A stretch of DNA of 13,201 nucleotides from JACRIM01 sp964605185 (GCA_964605185.1 CAZSBF010000115.1:1-13201), one strand, 5' to 3'. Shown: positions 6,163-13,201, numbered from the stretch's first letter. Notes: generated from the letters alone by a model not told the origin. Numbers and translations: made by a program.

Positions 6163-7335
6163 ATGACATCGGCCGGCAGACAATGGATCTCCCGATTAGT
6201 GAAGCTCGCCTTTTGCGGCGGGGCGTTGTGGTATTTGTCGGGCAAGGTAACGCTGAACGACACGGCGCGGCTCGCCGAGAATCCTTCCATTCGCTATGTG
6301 GTGGTCTCTGAGTCTACTGATTCGGTGATGCTGCGCGACCCTTCCACGGGGGCGGAGAAGACGGTGGCGCGGAGCGCGCTGGCGTCTCACGAAAAATCCG
6401 GTCGCGACATTGAATTCGGTCTTAAGCACATCGTCCGCGAGTCGAACGTGGGCTGGGGGTTGTGGGCGATCCTCATGTATGCGCCGGTGACGTTCGGCAT
6501 TGCATGGCGGTTGCAGCTCATGCTGGCGACGCAGGAAATCCGGCTGGGCTACAAGGACTCGGTCCTGCTGACCTTCGCGGGAAACTTCTTCAACTTCGCC
6601 ATGCCGGGAACGACCGGCGGGGATATCTACAAGGCCTATCACATTGCCAAGCGGACGCACAAGCGGACCGAGGGGGTCACGATTGTCCTGCTGGATCGGG
6701 CGATCGGGCTGGCGAGTTTTCTGATTCTGGGCGCCCTGACAATCGGCGTGTCGTGGCAGAAGGACCTGATCGGGGAGTACGGCAAGTGGGTTGGGTACCT
6801 GATGGCGGCGTTCATCGTCGGCTTCGCCCTGTTTTTTTCGCATCGCGTGCGGCGCATCGTGCGGTATGACCAGCTACTGGCCAAGCTTCCGTTTGCGGAG
6901 AAGATCAAGCGAATTGATGAGACGACGTTTAGTTTCCGTCGGCACAAGGGACAGGCGACCATGTCGCTGGTGCTGACGCTGGTGATGCACGGGTTTTTCG
7001 TTGGGTCGATCTATTGTGCAGCGCGGGGATTGGGGATTCATCCACGCGGGGACCAGACCGAGGGAGAGTTGTTTCTCGCGGTGCTTCTCGCGTCCGTGGT
7101 GGGGTATCTGTTCGCGGCGATCCCGATCACGATTCAGGGATTTGGGTTGTTGGAGGCGGTTTTCATTCGCGTCCTGGTGAATGGCGGATGGTGCAATGAG
7201 TCGCAGATGCTGGCATTGACGCTTTCGGCACGGCTCATCCAGATGGCATGGTCGTTGCCGGGCGTGATCGTGCCGTGGCTGGGTTTCTCGCGTCCGCAGG
7301 AGGCGGAGGTGGACGCGATGAACAAGGATCAGTAA
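6163..7335 (+). CDS. LPG_synthase_TM / UPF0104 family membrane protein (flippase-like)
   Basis: This encodes 390 residues with several membrane helices (about 10-25, 98-116, 132-148, 173-197, 208-225, 265-288, 302-325, 355-374). Family hallmarks are 'GNFFNFAMPGTTGGDIYKAY' (140-159), 'LLDRAIGL' (176-183) and 'AIPITIQGFGLLEAVF' (319-334). Together these match the lysylphosphatidylglycerol synthase transmembrane family (PF03706), whose members flip or modify lipids and lipid-linked sugars. The soluble LysPG synthetase domain is absent, so aminoacyl transfer is unlikely. An unusual roughly 70-residue insert sits between the first two helices (about 27-97). It contains 'SVMLRDPSTGAEKTVARS', like a small beta-barrel. 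The gene follows the GT-C-like gene by 64 bases on the same strand and may be co-transcribed and act on the same lipid substrates (inference). No clear ribosome binding site precedes the ATG. Confidence 0.85.
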   Translation: MTSAGRQWISRLVKLAFCGGALWYLSGKVTLNDTARLAENPSIRYVVVSESTDSVMLRDPSTGAEKTVARSALASHEKSGRDIEFGLKHIVRESNVGWGLWAILMYAPVTFGIAWRLQLMLATQEIRLGYKDSVLLTFAGNFFNFAMPGTTGGDIYKAYHIAKRTHKRTEGVTIVLLDRAIGLASFLILGALTIGVSWQKDLIGEYGKWVGYLMAAFIVGFALFFSHRVRRIVRYDQLLAKLPFAEKIKRIDETTFSFRRHKGQATMSLVLTLVMHGFFVGSIYCAARGLGIHPRGDQTEGELFLAVLLASVVGYLFAAIPITIQGFGLLEAVFIRVLVNGGWCNESQMLALTLSARLIQMAWSLPGVIVPWLGFSRPQEAEVDAMNKDQ

Positions 7336-7341
7336 ACGCGA

Positions 7342-7367
7342 CGTTTCGAATCGTGCATTACGAAACG
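7342..7367. terminator. Possible weak bidirectional terminator between convergent genes
   Basis: A 7-bp inverted repeat (7342-7348 with 7361-7367) lies between two convergent genes. On the plus strand it is followed by AATTTC. Its right arm overlaps the last codons of the dehydrogenase gene, and the loop is 12 bases. Position favours a terminator, but the stem is short and the T-run poor. Confidence 0.25.
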
Positions 7368-8401
7368 AATTTCATGATCGTGCCGAGGCGCACCTCTTCG
7401 GGGGCGGCCCATACTTGGAAGAACATGGCTTCGCGGAGCAGGCGCTGGGCTTCGTGGTCGCGTTGCAGGCCGGTGCCCTTGCACACGGCAAGGACGGCGA
7501 TGCTCAGCTGGGCGAGAAGTTCGTTGACGTCGACACGGATGGCGGCCTTGGTCTTGTCGGCGGTGAGCGCTTCGGCGGAGGCGACGAATTCGTAGATTCG
7601 CGCTCGCAGGGTGGTGTGGCGCTGGCGCAGCGTGGCGATGGAATCGGAAAGTCGTGTGTGAGCGGCGGCGGACTCGGCGACGGTGAGCATGGTTCCGGCG
7701 AGGCCGATGCCGGCGGCGGCGACGAGGGCGGGCTTCACGCCGGAGCGCGTGGCGAGGACTTTTTCAGCCGGGCCGCGGAGGATGAAGCGCGGTTCGACGA
7801 GAGCGTCGTCGCAGCGTACGTCGGTGGTGAGCGTGCCCTTCATCACGGAGAGGTCAAAGGGCTTGCCGATGGTCAGGCCGGGAAGATCCGTCGGCACTGC
7901 GGCGAGGACTTGTCGCCCGTCGGTTGTCATTGCACCGGTGACAATGTATTGGCACTTTTCGGCGGAGGTGACCCAGGGCATGAAGCCGGTGAGGCGGACT
8001 TGGTCGCCAACGATCGTGGCAGTGAGCGCGGGTGGGCCGGCTTGATGGCTGGTGGTGAGCTGGCTGATGCCGATGGAGGTCATGAATTCATTGCGGGCGA
8101 GTTTGGGGAGCAACTCTGATTTGAGCGCGTCGTTTTCGCCCGCAGCGATCAGTTCGCATGCGCCGTCGCGATTGCTGAGGATGAGCAGCGTGGCCATGCA
8201 GCCGGCGGCGACGGCTTCGTAGGCGTGGAGATGGGTGATTGGGTCGAGGCCCTGACCGCCGAACGCCGCGGGGATGACCCACTCCCATGCGCCGGCGGCG
8301 GTGAGCGCGGCGATGGAGTCGTCGGGCCACGCGCCAAGACGGTCGTAGCGCGTTGCATGGTGTGCGAGGTCGCGAGTCAGTTGATCGAGGTTTTGCGGCA
8401 C
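7358..8401 (-). CDS. Acyl-CoA dehydrogenase homologue lacking the usual catalytic base
   Basis: This encodes 347 residues, a little shorter than the usual 370-390, starting at GTG 8401; an in-frame TAG lies just upstream and there is no ATG choice. The N-terminal helical part has 'FGGQGLDPITHLHAYEAVA' (47-65). The flavin-contact region shows 'MTSIGISQLTTSHQ' where canonical members have a TEPxxGSD-like motif, and 'WVTSA' (143-147) in place of WITNA. The C-terminal helical domain includes 'AAAGIGLAGTMLTVAESAAAHT' (228-249). In the last part, 'LLREAMFFQVWAAP' (321-334) aligns with 'YRDAxxxxIxEGT', which places Ala332 where MCAD-type enzymes have the catalytic Glu. At the alternative isovaleryl-CoA dehydrogenase position, Pro224 appears. 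So fold and FAD binding are likely, but ordinary alpha,beta-dehydrogenation is doubtful. It lies 48 bases after the large lipoprotein gene on the same strand and may share its transcript. Confidence 0.8.
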   Translation of the reverse strand: MPQNLDQLTRDLAHHATRYDRLGAWPDDSIAALTAAGAWEWVIPAAFGGQGLDPITHLHAYEAVAAGCMATLLILSNRDGACELIAAGENDALKSELLPKLARNEFMTSIGISQLTTSHQAGPPALTATIVGDQVRLTGFMPWVTSAEKCQYIVTGAMTTDGRQVLAAVPTDLPGLTIGKPFDLSVMKGTLTTDVRCDDALVEPRFILRGPAEKVLATRSGVKPALVAAAGIGLAGTMLTVAESAAAHTRLSDSIATLRQRHTTLRARIYEFVASAEALTADKTKAAIRVDVNELLAQLSIAVLAVCKGTGLQRDHEAQRLLREAMFFQVWAAPEEVRLGTIMKFVS

Positions 8402-8449
8402 AACGGGATTGTATGGCCGCGATGTGCGCTATGACATGCGTGCGGGTTA

Positions 8450-11047
8450 CTAGGACGGTCGCTGGATGGTGCACTCGAGGATGGATTGGCGCTGTCCTGT
8501 TTCGTTGGGCTGAAGGGAATTGGGGGAACTCTCCATGTGCGACAATCCTTTGACGGGCTTCCGGAATGCACTGAAGCCGGCCATTTCCATGCCTGATGCG
8601 GGAACGCCGAGTGGGTCGCCGGGTGGGCAAGTTGGGAGGTAAAAGTCCGTATCGGGAACGGCTCGTCCATCGGGATCCGCGAGCGTCTCGAATTGGACCG
8701 AATGCTGCGCTCCACTTTGAGTCTGATAGCAAACGAAATGACCGTCGAGCGTTGCCGTCCACATTCGGTCGGGGCCGTATCCGTCGCGCCGCAGCCCATC
8801 GCAGGGGGGCTGCGGCGAACGGTGAATGAAGTAAAACGTCTTCGTTGTCTTGATCTCTGCCATGCCCTTGAGCTTTGGGATCTGCCCGTCTTGTTTGACC
8901 TCCAGAGTGAATTCGGCGGTGAGCTGCTTGTTCACGCCGGTCTGGTTGTAGGCGTAGCCGGGGTAGGAACTGGTGTCGGTGACGATGTTGTTGATGTACT
9001 TGTAGGTGCCGGTGATTTTTCGATAGTCGTCGGCCTTGTCGAAGGGGTTGCCTTCACCGGCAGGTTTGTCGACGTCGAGGTTGTAATCCTGATCTTCGAC
9101 GAAATCGGGAAGGCCGCCGCCGTCGGTGTCGATGTCTTTCTCGCCGGCGTTGCCATCGCCGTCGGTGTCCGGCCGTGCTTTTCCATTCGACTCGGGAAAT
9201 GCGTTGCGCTTTTTTGCAGAGAAGTAGGTGCCCCAGCCATGCTCTTTGTCTAGGACGGATCGGCGGATTTCGACGAAGTCGCTGATGCAGTCGCCGTCTG
9301 AGTCGACGTCGTTCTTGTCCGTGTGGAAGCGGTTGTCTTCGTCGAAGTCGTAGACGCCGTCGCCGTCCATGTCCTTCCAGATGGAGTCTTCATCTTTGCG
9401 GACATTGGCACGGGTGACGCCGGACATTTTCCAGTAGTAGAGAATGAGTGTTTCGTCGAGGTTGTGAAACGCGATGCGTGTGGTGCCGGGGTCGTGAACG
9501 ATGAGGGTTCTGGCACCGGCTCGAATGGTCCAGCCGATGACAAGCAGGGCATGAGAGCCGCCGTGGGGTTGACGGATGGTGATGATGGTGGGGTTCTTGT
9601 TGGTAATGGCGGCGGTCGTTGCCAACCAAAAATCATCGATGAGGCCGGTTCGGTCCAGTGCCCCGATTGGTATCCCATCCGGCGCATTGATGTTCAGTGC
9701 GAAGGAAATCCCTTTGCGGAGACTGGCCCACGGGAACCCATAGCCGTAGTTGAAGTCCCACTCGGGACCTTTGTATGCGCCGAACACGGCAGGGTCTTTG
9801 TAAATCTCGTGGCTGATTCGATCCTGGCTGAGGTGTGGGCGGTTGATGTTGTTTACGCGGGCGTAATAGCCGTTCGCCATGGAGACGCAGGCGAATCCAC
9901 AGTTGTAGAAATCGGCGAGGTCGGTCTGCTTGAGCGGGCCGAGGGGGTGCGGCTTGTTAAAGGCCTGCGGATCGTCGGTGTCCTTGTCGGATTCGAGAAG
10001 TAAAAGGTGAGTGTCTTTGCGTTGTTTGTATAGAGGGACGCCGGTGAGGCGCAGGCCTGGGGCGGCGGCGGCGTTGGCGACGATGGTCTTTGTCGTCGTT
10101 TCATCGGGCTCACCCGCTTCTGCAATGTCGGATAGGCCGAGGTCGGCGACGATCTCGAATGTGTTGGTGTCGGTGAAATCGGAAAACGAATCGTCGGCAT
10201 TCATGGCGCGGAGTCGCCAGTGAAAGATACCGGGGGCAAGAGTCTGGCTGATGGGGCCGACATCGATGGTGGTGTCGACGAGAAGGTTTGCGAAGTCGGC
10301 GTCGGAGGCGAGTTGCACGTGATAGGCCTTTGCGCCGCGGACGGGATACCAGTTGAGTTCGACATCGCCCGCCGCGAGGGTGGTGCCGTGGAAGGGGAGA
10401 AGGACGGTGATGGAGGGATTGGGGTTCGCTTGGCCGGGGGATTGGAAATCGGTGTCGAAGAGTGTCCAATCGTTGGCTGTGTTTTGGGCGATGGACTTTG
10501 GGTGGCGGGCGAGGACGTAGCCGGCATCGACGTCGGGGAGAATTCCACCGGCGTCGAGGGGGGCGGAGTCGGGGTCGGCCGGATCCCAGGTGATTCGGTC
10601 GAGGAGATTGCCGTCGATGTCCACCAGATCGACGCGACCCTTGGCGGGGTTCAGGAATTGCGTTTGATCGCTGTGCGCCACACTCGCAGAGGCGTCGGTT
10701 TGGCCGTCGAAAAGGATGAGCACGAGGGCGCCGGGGTTGGAGGCGGTGAGCGCGGCGGGGAGTGGGAACTCGGCGGCGTCTTGATTGACGAGTTTCAACG
10801 CGGAAAGGGCGGGACCGGCGGTGCCGATCTTGAGTTCGACGAAGGGGGTCGCGCCGTCGGCGGGGTGAAAGAGGACTTCATTCAGGAGGGTGACGTCGCC
10901 GGGGACAGCGCCATCGCCGGTGGGGAATAGCTGGGGAGCGCCGTCGTTGCATGATGGATTGGTGCCGCAGGAGGCCGCGGAGAGCAGGGCGCAGAGACAT
11001 CCCCAGCGGGCCGTGGTTCTTAGACGTTTCAGCGGACGCTTCTTCAT
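8450..11047 (-). CDS. Multidomain lipoprotein: lamin-tail-like, FN3-like, C39-like cysteine peptidase, Ca-binding-type repeats
   Basis: This encodes 865 residues. The basic N-terminus and hydrophobic stretch end at SAAS|C27, a lipobox-like site (Ala at -3 instead of Leu), so it is a probable lipoprotein. Residues about 52-210 resemble a lamin-tail domain: 'LLNEVLFHP', 'PFVELKIG', and ending 'SPGQANPNP'. Residues about 213-300 look like a fibronectin type III domain (VELNWYPVRGAKAYHVQL; GIFHWRLRAMN). Residues about 335-545 look like a C39-type papain-fold peptidase, with Q374 (oxyanion), N382-C383-G-F-A (nucleophile), G-G-S-H499 and V-H-D519-P as the putative triad. Residues 559-660 carry thrombospondin type 3-like calcium motifs (DMDGDGVYDFDED, DVDSDGDCISDF, DTDGDGN, DIDTDGGGLPDF). 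The C-terminal 200 residues are unrecognised. The start at 11047 is chosen over 11080 because it leaves a normal signal peptide. It is probably surface-exposed or periplasmic; the substrate is unknown. Confidence 0.85.
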   Translation of the reverse strand: MKKRPLKRLRTTARWGCLCALLSAASCGTNPSCNDGAPQLFPTGDGAVPGDVTLLNEVLFHPADGATPFVELKIGTAGPALSALKLVNQDAAEFPLPAALTASNPGALVLILFDGQTDASASVAHSDQTQFLNPAKGRVDLVDIDGNLLDRITWDPADPDSAPLDAGGILPDVDAGYVLARHPKSIAQNTANDWTLFDTDFQSPGQANPNPSITVLLPFHGTTLAAGDVELNWYPVRGAKAYHVQLASDADFANLLVDTTIDVGPISQTLAPGIFHWRLRAMNADDSFSDFTDTNTFEIVADLGLSDIAEAGEPDETTTKTIVANAAAAPGLRLTGVPLYKQRKDTHLLLLESDKDTDDPQAFNKPHPLGPLKQTDLADFYNCGFACVSMANGYYARVNNINRPHLSQDRISHEIYKDPAVFGAYKGPEWDFNYGYGFPWASLRKGISFALNINAPDGIPIGALDRTGLIDDFWLATTAAITNKNPTIITIRQPHGGSHALLVIGWTIRAGARTLIVHDPGTTRIAFHNLDETLILYYWKMSGVTRANVRKDEDSIWKDMDGDGVYDFDEDNRFHTDKNDVDSDGDCISDFVEIRRSVLDKEHGWGTYFSAKKRNAFPESNGKARPDTDGDGNAGEKDIDTDGGGLPDFVEDQDYNLDVDKPAGEGNPFDKADDYRKITGTYKYINNIVTDTSSYPGYAYNQTGVNKQLTAEFTLEVKQDGQIPKLKGMAEIKTTKTFYFIHRSPQPPCDGLRRDGYGPDRMWTATLDGHFVCYQTQSGAQHSVQFETLADPDGRAVPDTDFYLPTCPPGDPLGVPASGMEMAGFSAFRKPVKGLSHMESSPNSLQPNETGQRQSILECTIQRPS

Positions 11048-11145
11048 ACCACTCAATTTGGGGAGAGGTCTGGTGTCCATTGTACCAAAATGACCATGCG
11101 GCGCGCTTGCCGATGTGCGCTATCGGGCCTTAGAGTCGCCGCGTG

Positions 11146-12111
11146 ATGGACGGTGTCAGTCTTGTCATACCCGGGAAGAATTGCTCGCGGACGATTCGCG
11201 AGTGTCTTGATGCCGTGGTGCCGATGCTTTCGTCACCGGGGGCGCGTCTGCGGGAGATTGTCTTTGTCGATGATGGTTCGACGGATGAGACGCCGCGGAT
11301 TGTTGGGCAGTATCCCGTTCGATTCATTCAGGGGCCGGCGGGCGGCCCGGGGGCGGCGCGCAATGTCGGTTGGCGGGCGGTGACGCAGCCGTTGGTGTGG
11401 TTTATTGATTCGGACTGCATCGCGCGGGCGGATGCGCTCGATTTGCTGCTCGCCAAAATGGACGACGCCAAGGTGGGGGCGGTCGGCGGGAGTTACGACA
11501 ATCAGGTGCCGCACTCGTTGCTGGGGCGGATCATTCACGAAGAGATCATGGTGCGGCATTCGGCGATGGGGGCGGAGGTGAATTTCCTCGGCGGGTTTAA
11601 CGTGCTGTATCGTCGGCGCGTGCTGGAGGAAGTCGGCGGGTTTGATGAGCGATACTTCAATGGCCCGGGGTCGCCGGGCGCCGAGGATGCGGAGTTGGGG
11701 TATCGGGCGCACGCGGCGGGGTATGTGTTGCGGTTTGAGTTTCGGTCGAAGGTGGGGCATTACCACCCGACGCGTTTTTGGCGTTACATGCGCACGCAGC
11801 GGCATCATGGGTATTGGCGGGTGAATCTGCATTTTCGTCATCCGCATACGGCGGGCGGCGATGCGTATAGCAGCGTGGTCGATCATGCGCAGCCGGTGCT
11901 GGCGATGGCGGCGGTGGGGTGTGCGGCCGCGTCGTATTGGCCGATCGGGTGGATGGCGCTGGCGGCGGTGTTGGGGTTGCTCTTGTTGGCGCAGGCGCCA
12001 ATGACAATGCGGCTGTTGTCGCGGACGGGTTCGGTAGGGATGGTGTGTTTTGCGCCGATGGGGATCGTGCGGGCGTTCGCGCGGGGGATTGGGATGACGG
12101 TGGGGGTGTAG
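11146..12111 (+). CDS. Family 2 glycosyltransferase with C-terminal membrane helices
   Basis: This encodes 321 residues. The GT-A fold of family GT2 is clear: 'SLVIPGKN' at 5-12, 'VDDGSTDETP' at 41-50 (nucleotide-sugar binding), 'GPGAARNVGW' at 68-77, and 'FIDSD' at 86-90 (the DXD metal/nucleotide motif). 'FLGGFNVLYRRRVLEEVGGFDE' begins at 147, and E180-D181 in 'GAEDAELGYR' is the acceptor-side acidic pair. The C-terminus has one or two hydrophobic stretches (about 250-263 and 267-285), so it is membrane-associated. It transfers a sugar from an NDP-sugar to an unidentified acceptor, probably in envelope glycan or glycolipid synthesis. A GTG directly before the ATG (11143) is an alternative start and no strong ribosome binding site is present. 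It is divergent from the large lipoprotein across 98 bases. Confidence 0.9.
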   Translation: MDGVSLVIPGKNCSRTIRECLDAVVPMLSSPGARLREIVFVDDGSTDETPRIVGQYPVRFIQGPAGGPGAARNVGWRAVTQPLVWFIDSDCIARADALDLLLAKMDDAKVGAVGGSYDNQVPHSLLGRIIHEEIMVRHSAMGAEVNFLGGFNVLYRRRVLEEVGGFDERYFNGPGSPGAEDAELGYRAHAAGYVLRFEFRSKVGHYHPTRFWRYMRTQRHHGYWRVNLHFRHPHTAGGDAYSSVVDHAQPVLAMAAVGCAAASYWPIGWMALAAVLGLLLLAQAPMTMRLLSRTGSVGMVCFAPMGIVRAFARGIGMTVGV

Positions 12112-12156
12112 GCGAATTGGTTGCGGATGGTGAGAGGGGAGACTGGCGAGACAATC

Positions 12157-12177
12157 GCACCGACTATTAGTCGGTGC
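12157..12177. repeat. Near-perfect 21-base palindrome, possible terminator or dispersed repeat
   Basis: Ten bases on each side of a single central base are exact complements (12157-12166 with 12168-12177). It begins 46 bases after the glycosyltransferase stop. There is no T-run on either side, so a rho-independent terminator is not clearly supported. A short dispersed palindromic element or a dimeric protein-binding site would fit equally well. Confidence 0.5.
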
Positions 12178-12310
12178 CACACGGGCCCGCTACACTGGCG
12201 ACGCATGAATTTGGCGCGATTTGTTGTTGCTACAACCTCTGCTGGAGCATGCGGTGTAGCTAGACAACGACTCCCATTTCCTTTTCCGCCCCGTATTTGA
12301 GGATATGTTG

Positions 12311-12616
12311 ATGCGAGCGATGCCGTTGGTTATTAAGGTGTTGGTTGCAACAGACATTGGCGCCGTTATCGTTATTGGCGCTTGCGTATTAAATGGCACT
12401 TTTGTTTCCATGCTAGAGATTGCCATTTTCGGAATTGGTTTCTTATCCGTACAATTCCTGATACTTATTTGGGGTGTTGCCGTCTATGGAGTCGGAAAGC
12501 ACAGTGCATGGGCCTATCTATTCCCATTGCACTGGCTGCTGTGGCTTGCGCTATTCTGCCTTTACTGTTATGATGTCTATGGATTGAGACGAGCGATGTT
12601 CGACTTTAGGCCCTGA
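12311..12616 (+). CDS. Small three-helix membrane protein, unknown function
   Basis: I do not recognise this family. It encodes 101 residues and is mostly hydrophobic, with three predicted membrane helices (about 4-25, 33-58, 68-89, the last rich in Trp, Phe, Leu and Cys). It has a short charged C-terminal tail (RRAMFDFRP). The first possible ATG is at 12305. I chose the ATG at 12311 because GAGG at 12299-12302 lies 8 bases before it, a better fit than the 2 bases left for the first. Sampled base composition here is about 47% GC, well below the glycosyltransferase gene upstream, and codon use is less G/C-ending. It is followed after 67 bases by a lipoprotein on the same strand, and the two may form a unit. 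Confidence 0.65.
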   Translation: MRAMPLVIKVLVATDIGAVIVIGACVLNGTFVSMLEIAIFGIGFLSVQFLILIWGVAVYGVGKHSAWAYLFPLHWLLWLALFCLYCYDVYGLRRAMFDFRP

Positions 12617-12683
12617 CAAGGAGAACGAAGACTCCCGGCCCTTTTTCCGTGGTTTTTACATCAAGTCATATTTCTCGATTAAA

Positions 12684-13201
12684 ATGGTGGAAACTAGACT
12701 AACCGTGATATTGGCTTTACCGCTGAGTGTTGTTCTCCTTGGCTGTACATCGGCTCGTCTGCACGTGTTTGGAAGTTATGACGACGAAAACTATGTACGG
12801 CCCGCCGAATTCGCAGATGATCAGCAATCGCTCATTGTACTTGCCTATCCCTCTCGCCGGTCCTCCTTGATCTACGAGCCATTTCCGACATGGCAGAAAT
12901 ATGCACATGTGTTCGTCGAGGCTCGCTGTAAGGATCAAATATGGAGTGGGAACATCACGATTTGGCATGGCGGCGAAGTGACAAGGTACACCGTATTTGA
13001 TGTTCAAAAACCATCCAATCGAATTGTAAGTGTATTCGGCCGTAGCGAGCAGGGGGTGGTTCGACTTGATGTGTCGGTATCGAGGAAATCCGATGTAAGC
13101 AAGACTGCCAAGAAGATAGAAAGGCTTCGCTCGCAATCGCAGCAACGATGTACCAAGATACCGATCACCTTCGATCTTGTGAATGGAATCCAGGGTGCAG
13201 G
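12684..13201 (+). CDS. Putative lipoprotein, unknown function (3' end cut by window)
   Basis: The frame is open from the ATG at 12684 to the window end, 172 codons without a stop, so the gene is truncated on the right. The N-terminus is a lipoprotein signal peptide: Arg5, a hydrophobic core (6-19) and a perfect lipobox L18-L-G-C21. The mature part has mixed beta-type segments (SLIVLAYPSR, YAHVFVEARC, SGNITIWHGG, RYTVFDVQ, GVVRLDVSVSR). It then has a basic, likely helical stretch rich in Lys/Arg (about 134-159). Cys82 and Cys156 could form a disulfide. I do not recognise the family. There is no evident ribosome binding site. Composition is about 50% GC in a sampled block, like the small membrane protein before it and unlike the rest of the window. 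Confidence 0.6.
   Translation, partial: MVETRLTVILALPLSVVLLGCTSARLHVFGSYDDENYVRPAEFADDQQSLIVLAYPSRRSSLIYEPFPTWQKYAHVFVEARCKDQIWSGNITIWHGGEVTRYTVFDVQKPSNRIVSVFGRSEQGVVRLDVSVSRKSDVSKTAKKIERLRSQSQQRCTKIPITFDLVNGIQGA

Noticed and set aside
7415..8119. A 234-codon open frame on the plus strand inside the dehydrogenase gene
   Set aside because: Its Gly/Asp/Glu-rich sequence is a mirror of the minus-strand gene, which carries recognisable family motifs throughout.
9323..10930. Long plus-strand open frames (9323-10003 and 10220-10930) across the large lipoprotein
   Set aside because: They are Gly/Val/Asp-rich antisense shadows. The minus-strand frame is continuous for 865 codons with a signal peptide and domains.
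11107..11146. A possible -35/-10 pair giving a leaderless glycosyltransferase mRNA
   Set aside because: TTGCCG and TAGAGT each match only 4 of 6 consensus positions with an 18-base spacer. That is too weak to call by eye in GC-rich DNA.
11233..12180. A 315-codon minus-strand open frame over the glycosyltransferase
   Set aside because: It is rich in Arg, His and Pro with no motif. The plus strand holds VDDGSTD, DSD and ED motifs in order.
1..13201. CRISPR arrays, tRNA or rRNA genes, transposases and integrases
   Set aside because: No regularly spaced direct repeats, cloverleaf-like sequence, conserved rRNA segments or recombinase-like proteins were seen on either strand.

Overview
The window looks like a chromosomal stretch from a high-GC Gram-negative bacterium, most likely a planctomycete (Planctomycetota, perhaps a Phycisphaerae-like lineage). 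The reasons are the AFTLVE-type pilins, the polytopic membrane protein of the 'RDPGTFWHT' type, a large secreted protein joining a lamin-tail-like domain to calcium-type repeats, two lipoproteins, and several genes without a clear Shine-Dalgarno sequence. The taxonomic call is inference; there is no rRNA or other marker gene.

Left third (1-3793, all minus strand): a pseudopilin cluster read from right to left. It starts with two tandem, about 82% identical major pseudopilins (3341-3793 and 2627-3070). Each has its own ribosome binding site and is followed by a hairpin terminator or attenuator. Next come a GspI/PilV-like, a GspJ/PilW-like and a GspK/PilX-like minor pilin (1905-2429, 1168-1899, and 1-1150, cut by the window edge). 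The order resembles the G-(H)-I-J-K order of type II secretion operons, with a second G-like gene in the H position. The 197-base gap between the second major pilin and the minor pilins holds overlapping inverted repeats that could set major-to-minor pilin ratios.

Middle (4059-8401): a cytosine-deaminase-like enzyme resembling yeast Fcy1 (minus) is divergent from a pair of plus-strand multi-pass membrane proteins. These are a GT-C-like polytopic protein and a flippase-like LPG_synthase_TM/UPF0104 protein. They converge on an unusual acyl-CoA dehydrogenase homologue (minus) that appears to lack the catalytic glutamate at both known positions.

Right half (8450-13201): a large minus-strand lipoprotein (lamin-tail-like, FN3-like, C39-like cysteine peptidase, calcium-binding-type repeats, unknown C-terminal domain) lies directly upstream of the dehydrogenase homologue. 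Divergent from it is a plus-strand family 2 glycosyltransferase. After a short gap with a near-perfect palindrome, base composition falls to about 47-50% GC in two sampled 60-base blocks, against about 62% in one block of the glycosyltransferase gene. This edge carries a small three-helix membrane protein and a lipoprotein that runs off the window, both unrecognised.

The membrane proteins, glycosyltransferase, lipoproteins and pseudopilins are all plausibly concerned with the cell envelope and export, but they sit in several transcription units. I see no rRNA, tRNA, CRISPR array, transposase or integrase. The most unusual items are the peptidase lipoprotein architecture, the paired major pseudopilins with their structured leader, and the dehydrogenase homologue without its base.
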